Under the pieces are notes generated by a model. The model did no database searches. It had not been told where the DNA came from and was given only the letters and a program-made list of their open reading frames with translations. DNA of 29,104 nt from NCBI GenBank assembly GCA_032718475.1, contig JAUCBJ010004627.1:1-29104 (forward strand), written 5' to 3'. Positions 17,566 through 26,300 of the stretch are shown here, in pieces; the stretch's first letter is position 1; each line of letters begins with the position of its first letter. The position numbers were made by a program, and so were the translations under genes. The stretch is from Nemertoderma westbladi. Lineage: Eukaryota; Xenacoelomorpha; Nemertodermatida; Nemertodermatidae.

Positions 17566-17771
17566 TGTTTGTTATTATACATTTATTATATAGGAAGGGA
17601 TCTAGGGGTCTCAACCTCGAATGATAAGTTTATTTTACCGAAAATAACTTATATTTTATTTTGCGCAATTGTAGGACTAATCCCATCACATGCGTACTTT
17701 TTAACCGGGTAGTGTACAAATTTAGGAATCGCGTAATTTTTCTTGAAATTAATATCTCGTATCTCTCCAAA

Positions 17772-17812
17772 CCACGTACGCGTTTCGACCTTACTGGGTC
17801 TCATCAGCGTGG
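17772..17812 (-). ncRNA. Type I hammerhead ribozyme
   Basis: On the minus strand: stem I 5' strand CCACG, core CTGATGA, stem II GACC-CAGTAA-GGTC, core GAA, a tiny stem III (A-C with G-T around a GC loop), cleavage triplet GTA, then stem I 3' strand CGTGG. All core bases needed for cleavage are present. Cleavage would fall between + strand positions 17777 and 17776. A 2 bp stem III is typical of minimal animal type I hammerheads, which often cut best as dimers. No sequence reads against it; activity is untested. Confidence 0.85.
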
Positions 17813-17876
17813 TGTCGGATTCGAAACTGGGACCTCGAGGAGGAAGCCGAGACTACAACCACTAGGCCACAGGTTC
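17813..17876 (-). repeat. tRNA-like segment with A and B boxes
   Basis: On the minus strand TGGCCTAGTGG (17859-17869) fits the pol III A box. TTTCGAATCC (17818-17827), ~35 bp on, fits the B box with one mismatch. It lies immediately 5' of the hammerhead, so it looks like a SINE-type internal promoter driving it. It is not a functional tRNA by my reading. Confidence 0.65.
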
Positions 17877-18059
17877 TTGAGATATGGAGTATTAATTTCA
17901 AAGCCAGCTGCCATTTTATTAGCCCCTGATTTTTTATTATTGATAGTAACAATGTGTTGGCAAGCTGTATTTATCGAGGTGTTTGTTATTATACATTTAT
18001 TATAGGAAGGGATCTAGGGGTCTTAACCTCGAATGATAAGTTTATTTTACCGAAAATAA

Positions 18060-18225
18060 CTTATATTTTATTTTGCGCATTGTAGGACTAATCCCATCAC
18101 ATGCGTACTTTTTAACCGGGTAGTGTACAAATTTAGGAATCGCGTAATTAAATTTGTACACTACCCGGTTAAAAAGTACGCATGTGATGGGATTAGTCCT
18201 ACAATTGCGCAAAATAAAATATAAG
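18060..18225. repeat. Long hairpin, 76/77 bp arms with a 13 nt loop
   Basis: 18060-18135 and 18149-18225 are reverse complements except for one base (GCGCATTG against GCGCAATTG). They arise from the partial copy and the inverted piece of the retrozyme-like insertion. Confidence 0.9.
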
Positions 18226-18301
18226 TCCTCCAGGGAGACACACTTGCACCATTCTTGTTCATAATTGTGGTTGACTATGTTTTACGCATGTCCTTAGATC
18301 A
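18226..18301 (+). pseudogene. LINE RT middle fragment (motif B region)
   Basis: Translates to LQGDTLAPFLFIIVVDYVL, then RMSLD. This is RT motif B (QGD-LAPFLF), lying between the hammerhead insertion and the gypsy element. It ends in the gypsy target GATCA (18297-18301). The LINE frame continues at 23998. Confidence 0.8.
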
Positions 18302-18495
18302 AGTAACATATTTGCAATACTGCAATATCAAAGATTGACAGTTTATATTAGTATGTATATAATTATCATTAGGCTACTAGGCCAAGAGGTAGTACAGTCA
18401 CAAATCGTTATTAATACAGTAGTACATAGTTAGAATACCTAAAGTATTACATATTCAAATTTCCCTCCACCTCATTAATCCATAAATCTACTACA
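18302..18495 (-). repeat. Gypsy 3' LTR
   Basis: 194 bp, beginning TGTAGTAG and ending GTTACT on the minus strand. It matches 23799-23992 except at two positions (A/T and T/C). Confidence 0.92.
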
Positions 18496-18498
18496 ATT

Positions 18499-18510
18499 CC
18501 TTTTTTTTTC
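18499..18510 (-). promoter_or_regulatory. Gypsy polypurine tract
   Basis: GAAAAAAAAAGG on the minus strand, 3 nt before the 3' LTR. This is the plus-strand primer site. Confidence 0.8.
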
Positions 18511-18600
18511 AAATTAATGTGATGACCAGATTATACATTAATTATTATAGTTTACTATAATAGTCTAGTGTATTATTATAGTTTGTGTTCCATTATGATT

Positions 18601-19455
18601 TCAATTTTCATAAGCACAGTCCTTCAGTCGATCACTATTCCTGATGTCTGCGTTTGACATATTTTTATACTTGTCCATCAATATGTTCGCCTTTGGACCT
18701 AATGCCTCGGGGTGTATAGGTCGAATATGTCGGCGGTTGCGATACAACAACTTTCCAGATGGAACTAGTAATCTATATCGACGATTTCCACAGTGTCTAA
18801 CAACCATTGCAGGCGTATCCCATCTGTTTGAAGTAGGATCTAAAATTAAAACGCATTGTTGTGGTGTGATTTCTATGGCAGGAACTACATTATTATTTTT
18901 ATCAAAATCACATTTCTGTTTAATCTTGTTATTCTTCCTTCGTTTCTCAACAGTTATCCATTGGTCAGAAGAAATTGGAGTAAAAGATTCTGCTATTGCA
19001 GGTAAACAGGTGTTTATTCGACGACCAAACATTAAAGTAGCTGGAGCTACACCGGTTGAAGAATGTTGAGATGCAGCTAATTCCATAAACCCTTGAGCGA
19101 ATTCATCTGAATGAAAGTCGCCATCAACTCGTTCTAATAATAACTTGACCTTTTTCACTGCGGCTTCTGCAGATCCATTGCTTTGGGGAAATTTTGGCGA
19201 ACTAGGGCACCAATGGATTGACCAAGTTTTGAACCAAATCATCATTTCTTCTGATGAAAAACAAGTTTGACCATCAGATCTGATTACTTGAGGTACTCCA
19301 TACTCCATGAATAATGCGCGAAGTAGTTTTTTTATATATGATGATGATGTTGACTCATCGCAAAGGCGAATCCACAAGAATCCTGTTAACTCATCAACAA
19401 TTATGAGAAATTCCTGGCCCCCATACTTTGCAAAGTCCGTGCACAATACCTCCAT
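18601..19455 (-). pseudogene. Gypsy pol 3' end, including the second copy of the integrase core
   Basis: A 284-codon frame. It begins with the integrase core (CTDFAKYGG, RSDGQTCF, then PQSNGSAEA), identical to the core within the main pol ORF. It goes on to the native C-terminal domain (NRWDTPAMVVRHCGNRRYRL). It is separated from pol by the 643 bp duplication, which shifts frame. It has no natural start, so it would not be made as the normal polyprotein tail. Confidence 0.85.
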
Positions 19456-20138
19456 TGGCCTTGTTGCACAAGGATAGGGAGTGAGTGGTTCAGCCGCATT
19501 GTTGTGGTGTGATTTCTATGGCAGGAACTACATTATTATTTTTATCAAAATCACATTTCTGTTTAATCTTGTTATTCTTCCTTCGTTTCTCAACAGTTAT
19601 CCATTGGTCAGAAGAAATTGGAGTAAAAGATTCTGCTATTGCAGGTAAACAGGTGTTTATTCGACGACCAAACATTAAAGTAGCTGGAGCTACACCGGTT
19701 GAAGAATGTTGAGATGCAGCTAATTCCATAAACCCTTGAGCGAATTCATCTGAATGAAAGTCGCCATCAACTCGTTCTAATAATAACTTGACCTTTTTCA
19801 CTGCGGCTTCTGCAGATCCATTGCTTTGGGGAAATTTTGGCGAACTAGGGCACCAATGGATTGACCAAGTTTTGAACCAAATCATCATTTCTTCTGATGA
19901 AAAACAAGTTTGACCATCAGATCTGATTACTTGAGGTACTCCATACTCCATGAATAATGCGCGAAGTAGTTTTTTTATATATGATGATGATGTTGACTCA
20001 TCGCAAAGGCGAATCCACAAGAATCCTGTTAACTCATCAACAATTATGAGAAATTCCTGGCCCCCATACTTTGCAAAGTCCGTGCACAATACCTCCATTG
20101 GCCTTGTTGCACAAGGATAGGGAGTGAGTGGTTCAGCC
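18853..20138. repeat. 643 bp perfect tandem duplication within gypsy pol
   Basis: 18853-19495 and 19496-20138 appear identical. The junction has ~2 bp (CG) of microhomology. 643 is not a multiple of three, so the duplication truncates pol just past the integrase core. It is either a very recent event or an assembly error. Confidence 0.9.
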
Positions 20139-21829
20139 GGAAGTGCTGGTCTAGATCTCTGACATGCATGACACTCATTCACCACTCGTTCAACGTCATC
20201 TCCAAGTCCAGGCCAATAGAAAAGTTCTCGTGCTCTAGCTTTCATCTTCTCTATTCCTGTGTGTGACTTGTGTAATTTACTCAATAATTCTGGTATTAAT
20301 AATTGAGGAGGTATAAGCCGCTGGTTTCTGAGGATAACTCCATCATTTCCAACTGTTAACTCATGTTTTATCTTTTTAAATTTTCTTGAATAATTGTTTT
20401 TTGAGAAATCGCCGGTATTTAATGCTACTATCAGTGATTGGTAATCCTGGTCTTCCATAGCCTTTGATCGTACCTGATCTAATCCTCTGTTGGGTATAAA
20501 CTCTTTAACTGCTTCAGTCACGGCTGCTGCACAAATGGTTGCAAACTGATCAATATCAGTATTATCATCTTCATCTGGAGGTGAACAAGGGTATCGAGAT
20601 AATGCGTCTGCCACATTATTTTCTTCTCCTTTTTTCCACTCAACTGTAAAATTAAATCCAGTGAGTTTTGTTCGCCAATTTAGTATTCTTTTATTTTCTA
20701 TCTCTGCAAGACTTTGTATATTGAAGATTGTCGTCAGTGCTCGGTGATCGGTTTGGATTGTGAAATGTGGACATCCCTCAACGTATATTTTAGTTTTGTT
20801 AATGGCCCAGTAGATTGCCAATGTTTCAAGTTCTACTGCTGCATAATTTTCTTCTGCCGATCGTAACATGCGGCTGCCACATTGAAGTAGTGTCCGTGGT
20901 TCATTCAACTCCCCCTCCTGGAAGAGAGCAAATCCAAGTCCACAAGTACTTGCATCTGTTTCTAAGATGAGATGTTTACCTCGTTCAAACATTCCGAGAA
21001 TAGGTGGTGACAATAAAATATCCTTTGTTTTTTCCATTGCCTCAGTGTGTTCTTGTAACCAATGAAATGTGTTACGAGTTTGTAATATATTTCGGAATGG
21101 GGTCATTGTTTGTGCTAAATTTGGAATAAATGATGCCATCTGGTTGGCTAAACCAACAAATGAGCGTAAGTCTGTTCTTGTCTTTAGAATAGGAAATGAC
21201 CTAATAGCTTCCACTTTACGTGAATCAGCTGTAATATGTCCAGCTGATATATGATAGCCAACAAAGTCAATTTGTTCTGTCGCCAATACACTCTTTGTAG
21301 AACTAATTGTGAACCCATGTTTCATACAACGTTCTAGAACTTCTGCCACATTTAGAACAAGTTCAGGTAATGTCTCCTTTCCAATAGCAATATCATCCAT
21401 GACTTTCGATAAGTCATCAATGCCACTGAGTGCCACATCCCCACGGAATGAAAAGGCATCTCCAGTGCTGGAAAAACCCATGGGACTACGTAAAAAGCGA
21501 AATTTACCTTTATTTGTTAGAAAAACGGTCATCCAGGAACTTTCATTATCGAGCTCCATTTGCCAATATCCTTTTACAAGAACTATTTTAGCAAAGAATC
21601 GGTGGTTCCGTTGAAACACATTCACAGCCTCCGCAGGTGTGGGTACTCTATGGATAGTGCGATCTATCTGATCATTGAGTTTCTTCAGGTCAACACAAAT
21701 ACGGACATCTCCTGATGGTTTGCCAACAACCACCAGTGGGTGACACCATGGTGTTGGTGTATCCCCAACAGGTGTGATGATTCCGCGATTCAACATATAA
21801 TTTAAGGCTTCATCAACCTTTTCCTTCAA
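19490..21829 (-). pseudogene. Gypsy pol: RT, RNase H, integrase (damaged)
   Basis: Covers 779 codons from the first listed codon (TTG). The true frame enters by -1 frameshift from gag. RT lies at ~20-190. In motif A the catalytic Asp is replaced by Val83 (KIVLVKGYWQ), and the second box is VMDD (143-146), with Val where Tyr is usual. RNase H retains D292, E333/E335, D361 and D408. The integrase has an H520/H523-C553/C556 zinc finger and D584-D638-E674. The frame stops at the duplication junction, losing the C-terminus. In this family pol copies RNA into DNA and integrates it. With an RT active-site change and a truncated integrase, this copy is expected to be inactive. Confidence 0.88.
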
Positions 21830-23772
21830 ATGAATTGGGATTGGTCGTGCTGCTGTAATGGCACTTGTGGAGTAGCATCTTCCTTGAGAAAAAAATGCAT
21901 TGGTTCTCCAACTACTCCACCCTTCATCGTCTTTAATGTGGTGGAGTCATCAAAACACTCAGCATAGATTTCTTTCAATTTGAAATCCACCTTCTTCAAA
22001 GCTCTTGCTTTTGGTAGACCTTCTAATGATGCAGCCCATGCCTTCCTTTCTTCTATTGCCCAAACCGGATTATCTGAGACCTCAGCCTCATTTAGATTAA
22101 TTTCTGTCATATTATTTTGTTCAATTGTAGAGAATTCTGGGCATTGAGATACCATACAATGTTTTTGATCAACATGTGAAATTGATTGTATTTTCATTGG
22201 TAATGGGAATTCATTATGGATAATATTGAGTTTTTTACAAATGTTTAAAGAAAGAAATAGTCCCTCGACATCATGGCAAACACAAACAGATGCAACTACT
22301 ACAGGTCCGCCCTCTATGTATTTGATATTCACATCAAAAATACCTGCTTGAATGACCTCCCTTTGTCCAATTGAAACTATTTTGAATAAAGGTGCTCGTA
22401 AGTTTGATTCTGAGTAATATTTTTCAAAAATATCATAACCCATGATACAAGCACCAGCTCCAGTGTCGGGTACAGCTAAAATTTCAGATGTCTGACCAAA
22501 CTCTGACTCCATTTGTACTGGGAGTGTTGGTTGTTTTACCGGTGATGTAACTATTGTATTGAAAAATACAGTTGCTGATGAGGCCTGTACCGACTCTCTA
22601 CAACATGCAGCAAAGTGACCCGTTTTTCCACAAACCAAACATTGTTTGTTTTTTGCTGGACAGATTTTACCAGTTGCATGTCCATTTGGTGATCCACAAT
22701 TTGTACAGGATATCGAATATTTTTTCTCATCCTTCTTGTCATCTTTCTTAACCCATTTATTCTTTTGGTATGTGGTTTGTCTGGTTGCTGCAGCTGGAAT
22801 TTCTTCTGTCGCTGCTGCGACATATGATGATGCACCAGTGCTTGTCAGCTCATGGGCTCCTTTCTTTGTTGTTTCCAAAGTATCAAGGAATGTCCAGGCT
22901 TCCTCATAGGATTTCGGTTTTTCCACCAAAAGTTTCTGGACAACTTCTTCTTCACGAATTGCAACAACAAGTATTGTTGTTAAGAGTATATCATATGTCA
23001 CATTTCTGGCATCGGCTAAATCCGCCAAATTCGCTATCTTATTGCGTAAAGATGTGAATGACATTCCAGCTGATTGTTTCACTGTTAAAAGGTTTCTCCA
23101 ATCAACAAACTGGTTTCTTTTATTCCTTAAATAGCGGTTTATATGCTCAATAACGTCATCCACATCCTTTGCTGTGTTCATTTTCACTCCAATAGATTGG
23201 CGGATGGTGTCAAGGAAGGAACCTGAACATGAATCCCAGAATGCCGCCAATCTTGTTGGTCGATCTACTTGATCTAGGCCTAACATTTTGGCGTAATTGT
23301 TCCAAAATTCGAGCCATTTTGTGAATGCTGCAAAGTCGATATCAGATTCCAGTAAAGGAGGTCGTCTTGGGGAAAATTTTGGGCGTTCAGCCCTAATTGC
23401 AGGTTGTGCTACCTGTAGTTGAGGTATATTATCCCTCGCCACTGCAGCATTTTTCATTTCTTCATATTCAACTGTAAGGATTTTAAACCTGCGTTCTAGG
23501 TCGACAACAGCGATAAATAGATCATCAAAATCCTTATGAATATCAGTCTTCATGCATTCAGCATGACTACGTATCTTGTTTTCAATGTCTTCGAATGTTG
23601 ACCACCTTGTCGTTAATCTAAGAACATCATTCTCCAAAGCTGCTGGGCGAGATCGCTCCCCCGGTGGGATGATCTCATAGTCTTCGAAAGATTTTTCGGC
23701 TACTCGTCGGGCCCGCGTAAAATTCCCTTGAGCTGTTGAACGGCTTCTCTTTAATTGAGCTAGCTCATCCAT
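21826..23772 (-). CDS. Gypsy gag-protease ORF
   Basis: Covers 648 codons starting at ATG 23770-23772, 18 nt inside the PBS. The N-terminal ~330 residues are a helical gag with Lys/Arg-rich patches. Two CCHC-like zinc knuckles follow at ~355-395 (CTNCGSPNGH and CLVCGKTGHFAACC). An aspartic protease has VPDTGAGACI near 434. Gag packages the element RNA; the protease cuts the polyprotein. It overlaps pol in a -1 relation and ends at TGA 21826-21828. The frame is intact. Confidence 0.88.
   Translation of the reverse strand: MDELAQLKRSRSTAQGNFTRARRVAEKSFEDYEIIPPGERSRPAALENDVLRLTTRWSTFEDIENKIRSHAECMKTDIHKDFDDLFIAVVDLERRFKILTVEYEEMKNAAVARDNIPQLQVAQPAIRAERPKFSPRRPPLLESDIDFAAFTKWLEFWNNYAKMLGLDQVDRPTRLAAFWDSCSGSFLDTIRQSIGVKMNTAKDVDDVIEHINRYLRNKRNQFVDWRNLLTVKQSAGMSFTSLRNKIANLADLADARNVTYDILLTTILVVAIREEEVVQKLLVEKPKSYEEAWTFLDTLETTKKGAHELTSTGASSYVAAATEEIPAAATRQTTYQKNKWVKKDDKKDEKKYSISCTNCGSPNGHATGKICPAKNKQCLVCGKTGHFAACCRESVQASSATVFFNTIVTSPVKQPTLPVQMESEFGQTSEILAVPDTGAGACIMGYDIFEKYYSESNLRAPLFKIVSIGQREVIQAGIFDVNIKYIEGGPVVVASVCVCHDVEGLFLSLNICKKLNIIHNEFPLPMKIQSISHVDQKHCMVSQCPEFSTIEQNNMTEINLNEAEVSDNPVWAIEERKAWAASLEGLPKARALKKVDFKLKEIYAECFDDSTTLKTMKGGVVGEPMHFFLKEDATPQVPLQQHDQSQFI
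21889..21895 (-). promoter_or_regulatory. Candidate -1 ribosomal frameshift heptamer
   Basis: T TTT TTT in the gag frame (CAT TTT TTT CTC), 60 nt before the gag stop. It sits exactly in the gag/pol overlap, and pol is in the -1 frame. This is a classical X XXY YYZ slippery site. A downstream structure was not checked. Confidence 0.7.
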
Positions 23773-23780
23773 TTTTAAAG

Positions 23781-23798
23781 CTTATTTACACTGCGCCA
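23781..23798 (-). promoter_or_regulatory. Gypsy primer-binding site
   Basis: TGGCGCAGTGTAAATAAG starts directly after the 5' LTR with no spacer. TGG pairs with the tRNA CCA end. TGGCGCAGT resembles the tRNA-Ser PBS of several insect gypsy elements; the tRNA identity is my recollection, not tested. Confidence 0.75.
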
Positions 23799-23992
23799 AG
23801 TAACATATTTGCAATACTGCAATATCAAAGATTGACAGTTTATATTAGTATGTATATAATTATCATTAGGCTACTAGGCCAAGTGGTAGTACAGTCACAA
23901 ATCGTTATTAATACAGCAGTACATAGTTAGAATACCTAAAGTATTACATATTCAAATTTCCCTCCACCTCATTAATCCATAAATCTACTACA
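23799..23992 (-). repeat. Gypsy 5' LTR
   Basis: Partner of 18302-18495, 194 bp. It is followed by the target duplication GATCA at 23993-23997. Confidence 0.92.
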
Positions 23993-23997
23993 GATCA

Positions 23998-24862
23998 TCA
24001 TAATGATGATGGGGTGATGATAACTCCACCTGCTGGCTCCAGAAGTCGAGGAAATCCTGCCAAGTACCTAACTGATCTAGACTTTGCTGATGACTTAGGA
24101 GTACTCTCAGAATCACTAGAGGGAGCCCAACGGCTCCTCAGCTCATTAGAGCATGCTTCTTCTAGTGTTGGTCTTTTTATTAACTCCAGAAAGTCCAAAA
24201 TTTTGACAGTTAACTTTGAAAGTCCTCAGCAAGTCTCTGATCGGATGAGCATAAGCTCAAAAGATCGTATGCTTGAGCATGTGGACGACTTCTGTTACCT
24301 GGGATCATGGATCCGAAAGTCAGGTGAGGACCTTCGAATACGTAAGGGAAAAGCATGGGCAGCCTTGAATAGGCTTTCCAGGATTTGGAAGTCACCGAGA
24401 ATTAATCGGAAACTTAAGGTCCGATTATTTAGAGCAGCAGTAGTTCCAGTACTCCTCTATGGGAGTCCATGCTGGGCTCTAACTGCTGAGGACACCAAAT
24501 CTCTGGATGGCACATTCACAAGAATGCTACGCCGGGTTCATTGTGTCAAGTACAATGCACACATCTCCAACCAGACACTATATAACATTGGAGGTGTCTC
24601 ATTGGTTCCCCCAAGTTTGACACTAGAACACAATCGCCTCCGCTTTGCAGGACATTGCTTTTGCCGTGAGGACCAACCAGTGCATAATCTTGTACTTTGG
24701 CAGCCTCATGGAGTGAATAAGCATGGTGGACAGCCCATGACTTTCTTGAGACGCATCTTAAAGGACACTGGCCTTGAAGATGCGGATGATCTAGCAAATG
24801 TCATGGGTGATAGGGAGTTGTGGCGGTGCAATTTTGTCGATAAGCCGGCACAGCATTCTTAA
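23998..24862 (+). pseudogene. LINE RT C-terminal part (catalytic box and thumb)
   Basis: Resumes the LINE frame after the GATCA duplication. It contains ITPPAGSRSRG, LTDLDFADDLGVLSES (catalytic box FADD rather than YADD), SVGLFINSRKSKIL, DDFCYLGSWI, AVVPVLLYGSPCWAL, TFTRMLRRV and the C-terminal LEHNRLRFAGHCF. It ends at a stop near 24862. Together with 17076-17565 and 18226-18301 it forms one interrupted LINE, with a short missing stretch between motifs A and B. Confidence 0.82.
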
Positions 24863-24903
24863 AAATGCAGCTGCAATGCAGCATGCCGATCCTAGTAGTA
24901 GTA

Positions 24904-25045
24904 GTATTGAATTTTGCACTCGATGGCATTTTAGCTGCCAATTCCTGCAAAACCTAAAACTCTCGGACAGCATAATTGAATTTCAGTATATTAAAATTAG
25001 TGACAAAAAGGGCTCCTTTCCGGGACTTTTCTCTTATTACATTAC
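24904..25045 (+). mobile_element. LINE 3' tail, 142 bp copy 2
   Basis: The natural 3' end of the LINE, 42 bp after its stop codon. Ends CTTATTACATTAC. Two mismatches to 16934-17075. Confidence 0.75.
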
Positions 25046-25435
25046 TTGATCAGATAGTCCAAATCTAGATCAGAAATATTATATCTTTGCACAAGCCCAC
25101 ACTTTTACTGTGTAAGGATGTTAAATTTATCAGCAAGTCCTGTAAAGATAAGTAAAAGTACCCTGCGAAGCAAATAAATAACACATTCCCTCGGTCTGAT
25201 CAAAATTAAGGCCTACTAACAGATTACCCCGAAAATTAAAGGAGCTATTACCCCGAAAAGAAGTGGAATTTTTGAAAATTTAATAATTGTTTTTGTAGTT
25301 TGTTAGAGGGGTTTTCATATGGCGATATCGGTTTTCAACAGTGAATTATTTTTTGACTTCAAAACTTCTCTTTTCAACAACATAATATATTGCTGATATT
25401 CATGAATCATAAAACCAGATATATAATAGGAAACT
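25046..25435. other. Remnant hAT core, no gene
   Basis: AT-rich with no ORF of note. Lies between the LINE end and MITE C, inside the hAT boundaries. Confidence 0.5.
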
Positions 25436-25607
25436 TGGACGCAAATAACAGTTGATTATTCTCAAAAATAAAACTGTAACCTGTTCTATTGTGTTTAGTT
25501 TATTGTTTTGGTTAAAATAACGTGCCACTGTAACCTGCTCATTTCCCTAAATTGAGAATTTAACATTGAGGCGGGATATTAATTCGCCAAGGCGGGTTTT
25601 GCGTCCA
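25436..25607 (+). mobile_element. MITE copy C
   Basis: TGGACGCAAA...TTTGCGTCCA ends, 172 bp, reverse complement of copy B with high identity. The body also resembles copy A. No transposase. Confidence 0.78.
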
Positions 25608-26078
25608 GTAACTATCACAAAATATTTGATTCCAAAAATATAGCCCGGACATATTAAAACCCCCATAAATGTTTAAAAAACAATAATTTTGTGGTAAAAT
25701 TGTCATAGAAGATAACCTACATATCTAGGTCCATTGTACCAAAGTCTTGGACCATGAACTTCAACCCAGGTGGTAGGCCTATTACAGATCCTTAAACATG
25801 AGCTAATTTACATAAATAAATGCCTTAAAATTTATACAATTTTTGACAAAACCGACCTGAAAACTAATTTTACAAAGTACTTACTTCACAGTGTTCTAAT
25901 TATGTTAGCTTATCCAACGAAAATACTTTATATTTCTTTCGCAACATTTTCACCATTTCTATTGTTTTAGCAGCTTTTTCTTTTAAAAGGGTTTGTGGAA
26001 AAAATATTAATTTTCGGGCTATTTGCTAAAAATTTCTAAAATGTGCCTTAGGGCCCCCAGAGGCTTAATCCGGCACTG
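25608..26078. other. Right core and terminus of the hAT element
   Basis: AT-rich, no gene. Ends with GTGCCTTAGGGCC and then the terminal repeat ATCCGGCACTG. Confidence 0.6.
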
Positions 26079-26300
26079 GCCCCAACATATGTGAGCCTTG
26101 AGCAATTGAGCATCTTTGTTATTCATGAACAAAATTGTCTCAAGTCAGCGGTTTATGTATAACTAACTGTGTATCTCAGTTAGAGTTAACATTCCATGTC
26201 ACTAAAGGACATGCAGACTATGATCTTTGTTAGTTTATGTTGTAATTGCCGTCAGACATAGTCCTGTTTGATATCTGGAGCACGACATCCCGAACGGAAC
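26079..26300 (+). repeat. Right half of the dispersed repeat split by the hAT element
   Basis: Starts with the duplicated GCCCCAAC (26079-26086). It then follows the minus strand of 5030 down to 4810: TTATTCATGAACAAA, TTGTCTCAAGTCAGC, CTGTTTGATATCTGGA. Confidence 0.7.

Larger units (their letters stand above)
17566..18225 (-). mobile_element. Hammerhead-bearing retrozyme or Penelope-like insertion (tandem plus inverted)
   Basis: A 414 bp unit (17566-17979) is followed by a ~170 bp partial direct copy (17980-18148) that differs by a 2 bp and a 1 bp indel. An inverted 77 bp piece (18149-18225) comes next. Read on the minus strand, the unit carries a tRNA-like segment, then a hammerhead ribozyme, and ends ...AATGTATAATAACAAACA. 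Head-to-tail partial copies plus a 5' inverted fragment, with a type I hammerhead, are hallmarks of Penelope-like elements and animal retrozymes. There is no ORF. About 40-50 codons of the LINE appear missing at the insertion point. Confidence 0.7.
18302..23992 (-). mobile_element. Ty3/gypsy LTR retrotransposon, 5691 bp
   Basis: Minus-strand element with 194 bp LTRs at both ends, the 5 bp target duplication GATCA (18297-18301, 23993-23997), a PBS, a PPT, a gag-protease ORF and a pol ORF (RT, RNase H, integrase). No envelope ORF. LTR identity (2 differences in 194) means a recent insertion. The pol damage described below means this copy cannot move unaided. Confidence 0.92.
16412..26078. mobile_element. 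Non-autonomous hAT-type transposon enlarged by nested insertions
   Basis: The left end is CAAGTGCCGGATTTACC; the right end, reverse-complemented, is CAGTGCCGGATTAAGCC. Subterminal GTGCCTTAGGGCC occurs near both ends. Both sides carry the 8 bp GCCCCAAC. No transposase is visible. Removing the LINE unit (16934-25045) and MITE C leaves roughly 1.4 kb of AT-rich core. The uninterrupted repeat copy at 4.8-5.06 kb supports the empty site. Confidence 0.8.

Noticed and set aside
17817-17876. A genuine tRNA gene on the minus strand
   Set aside because: A and B boxes fit, but I cannot form a proper anticodon arm and acceptor stem, and it runs straight into the hammerhead; treated as a tRNA-like retroposon head.
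18302-23992. Gypsy element considered as an endogenous retrovirus with env
   Set aside because: No third ORF lies between the pol end (18601) and the 3' LTR (18495); space is ~100 bp.
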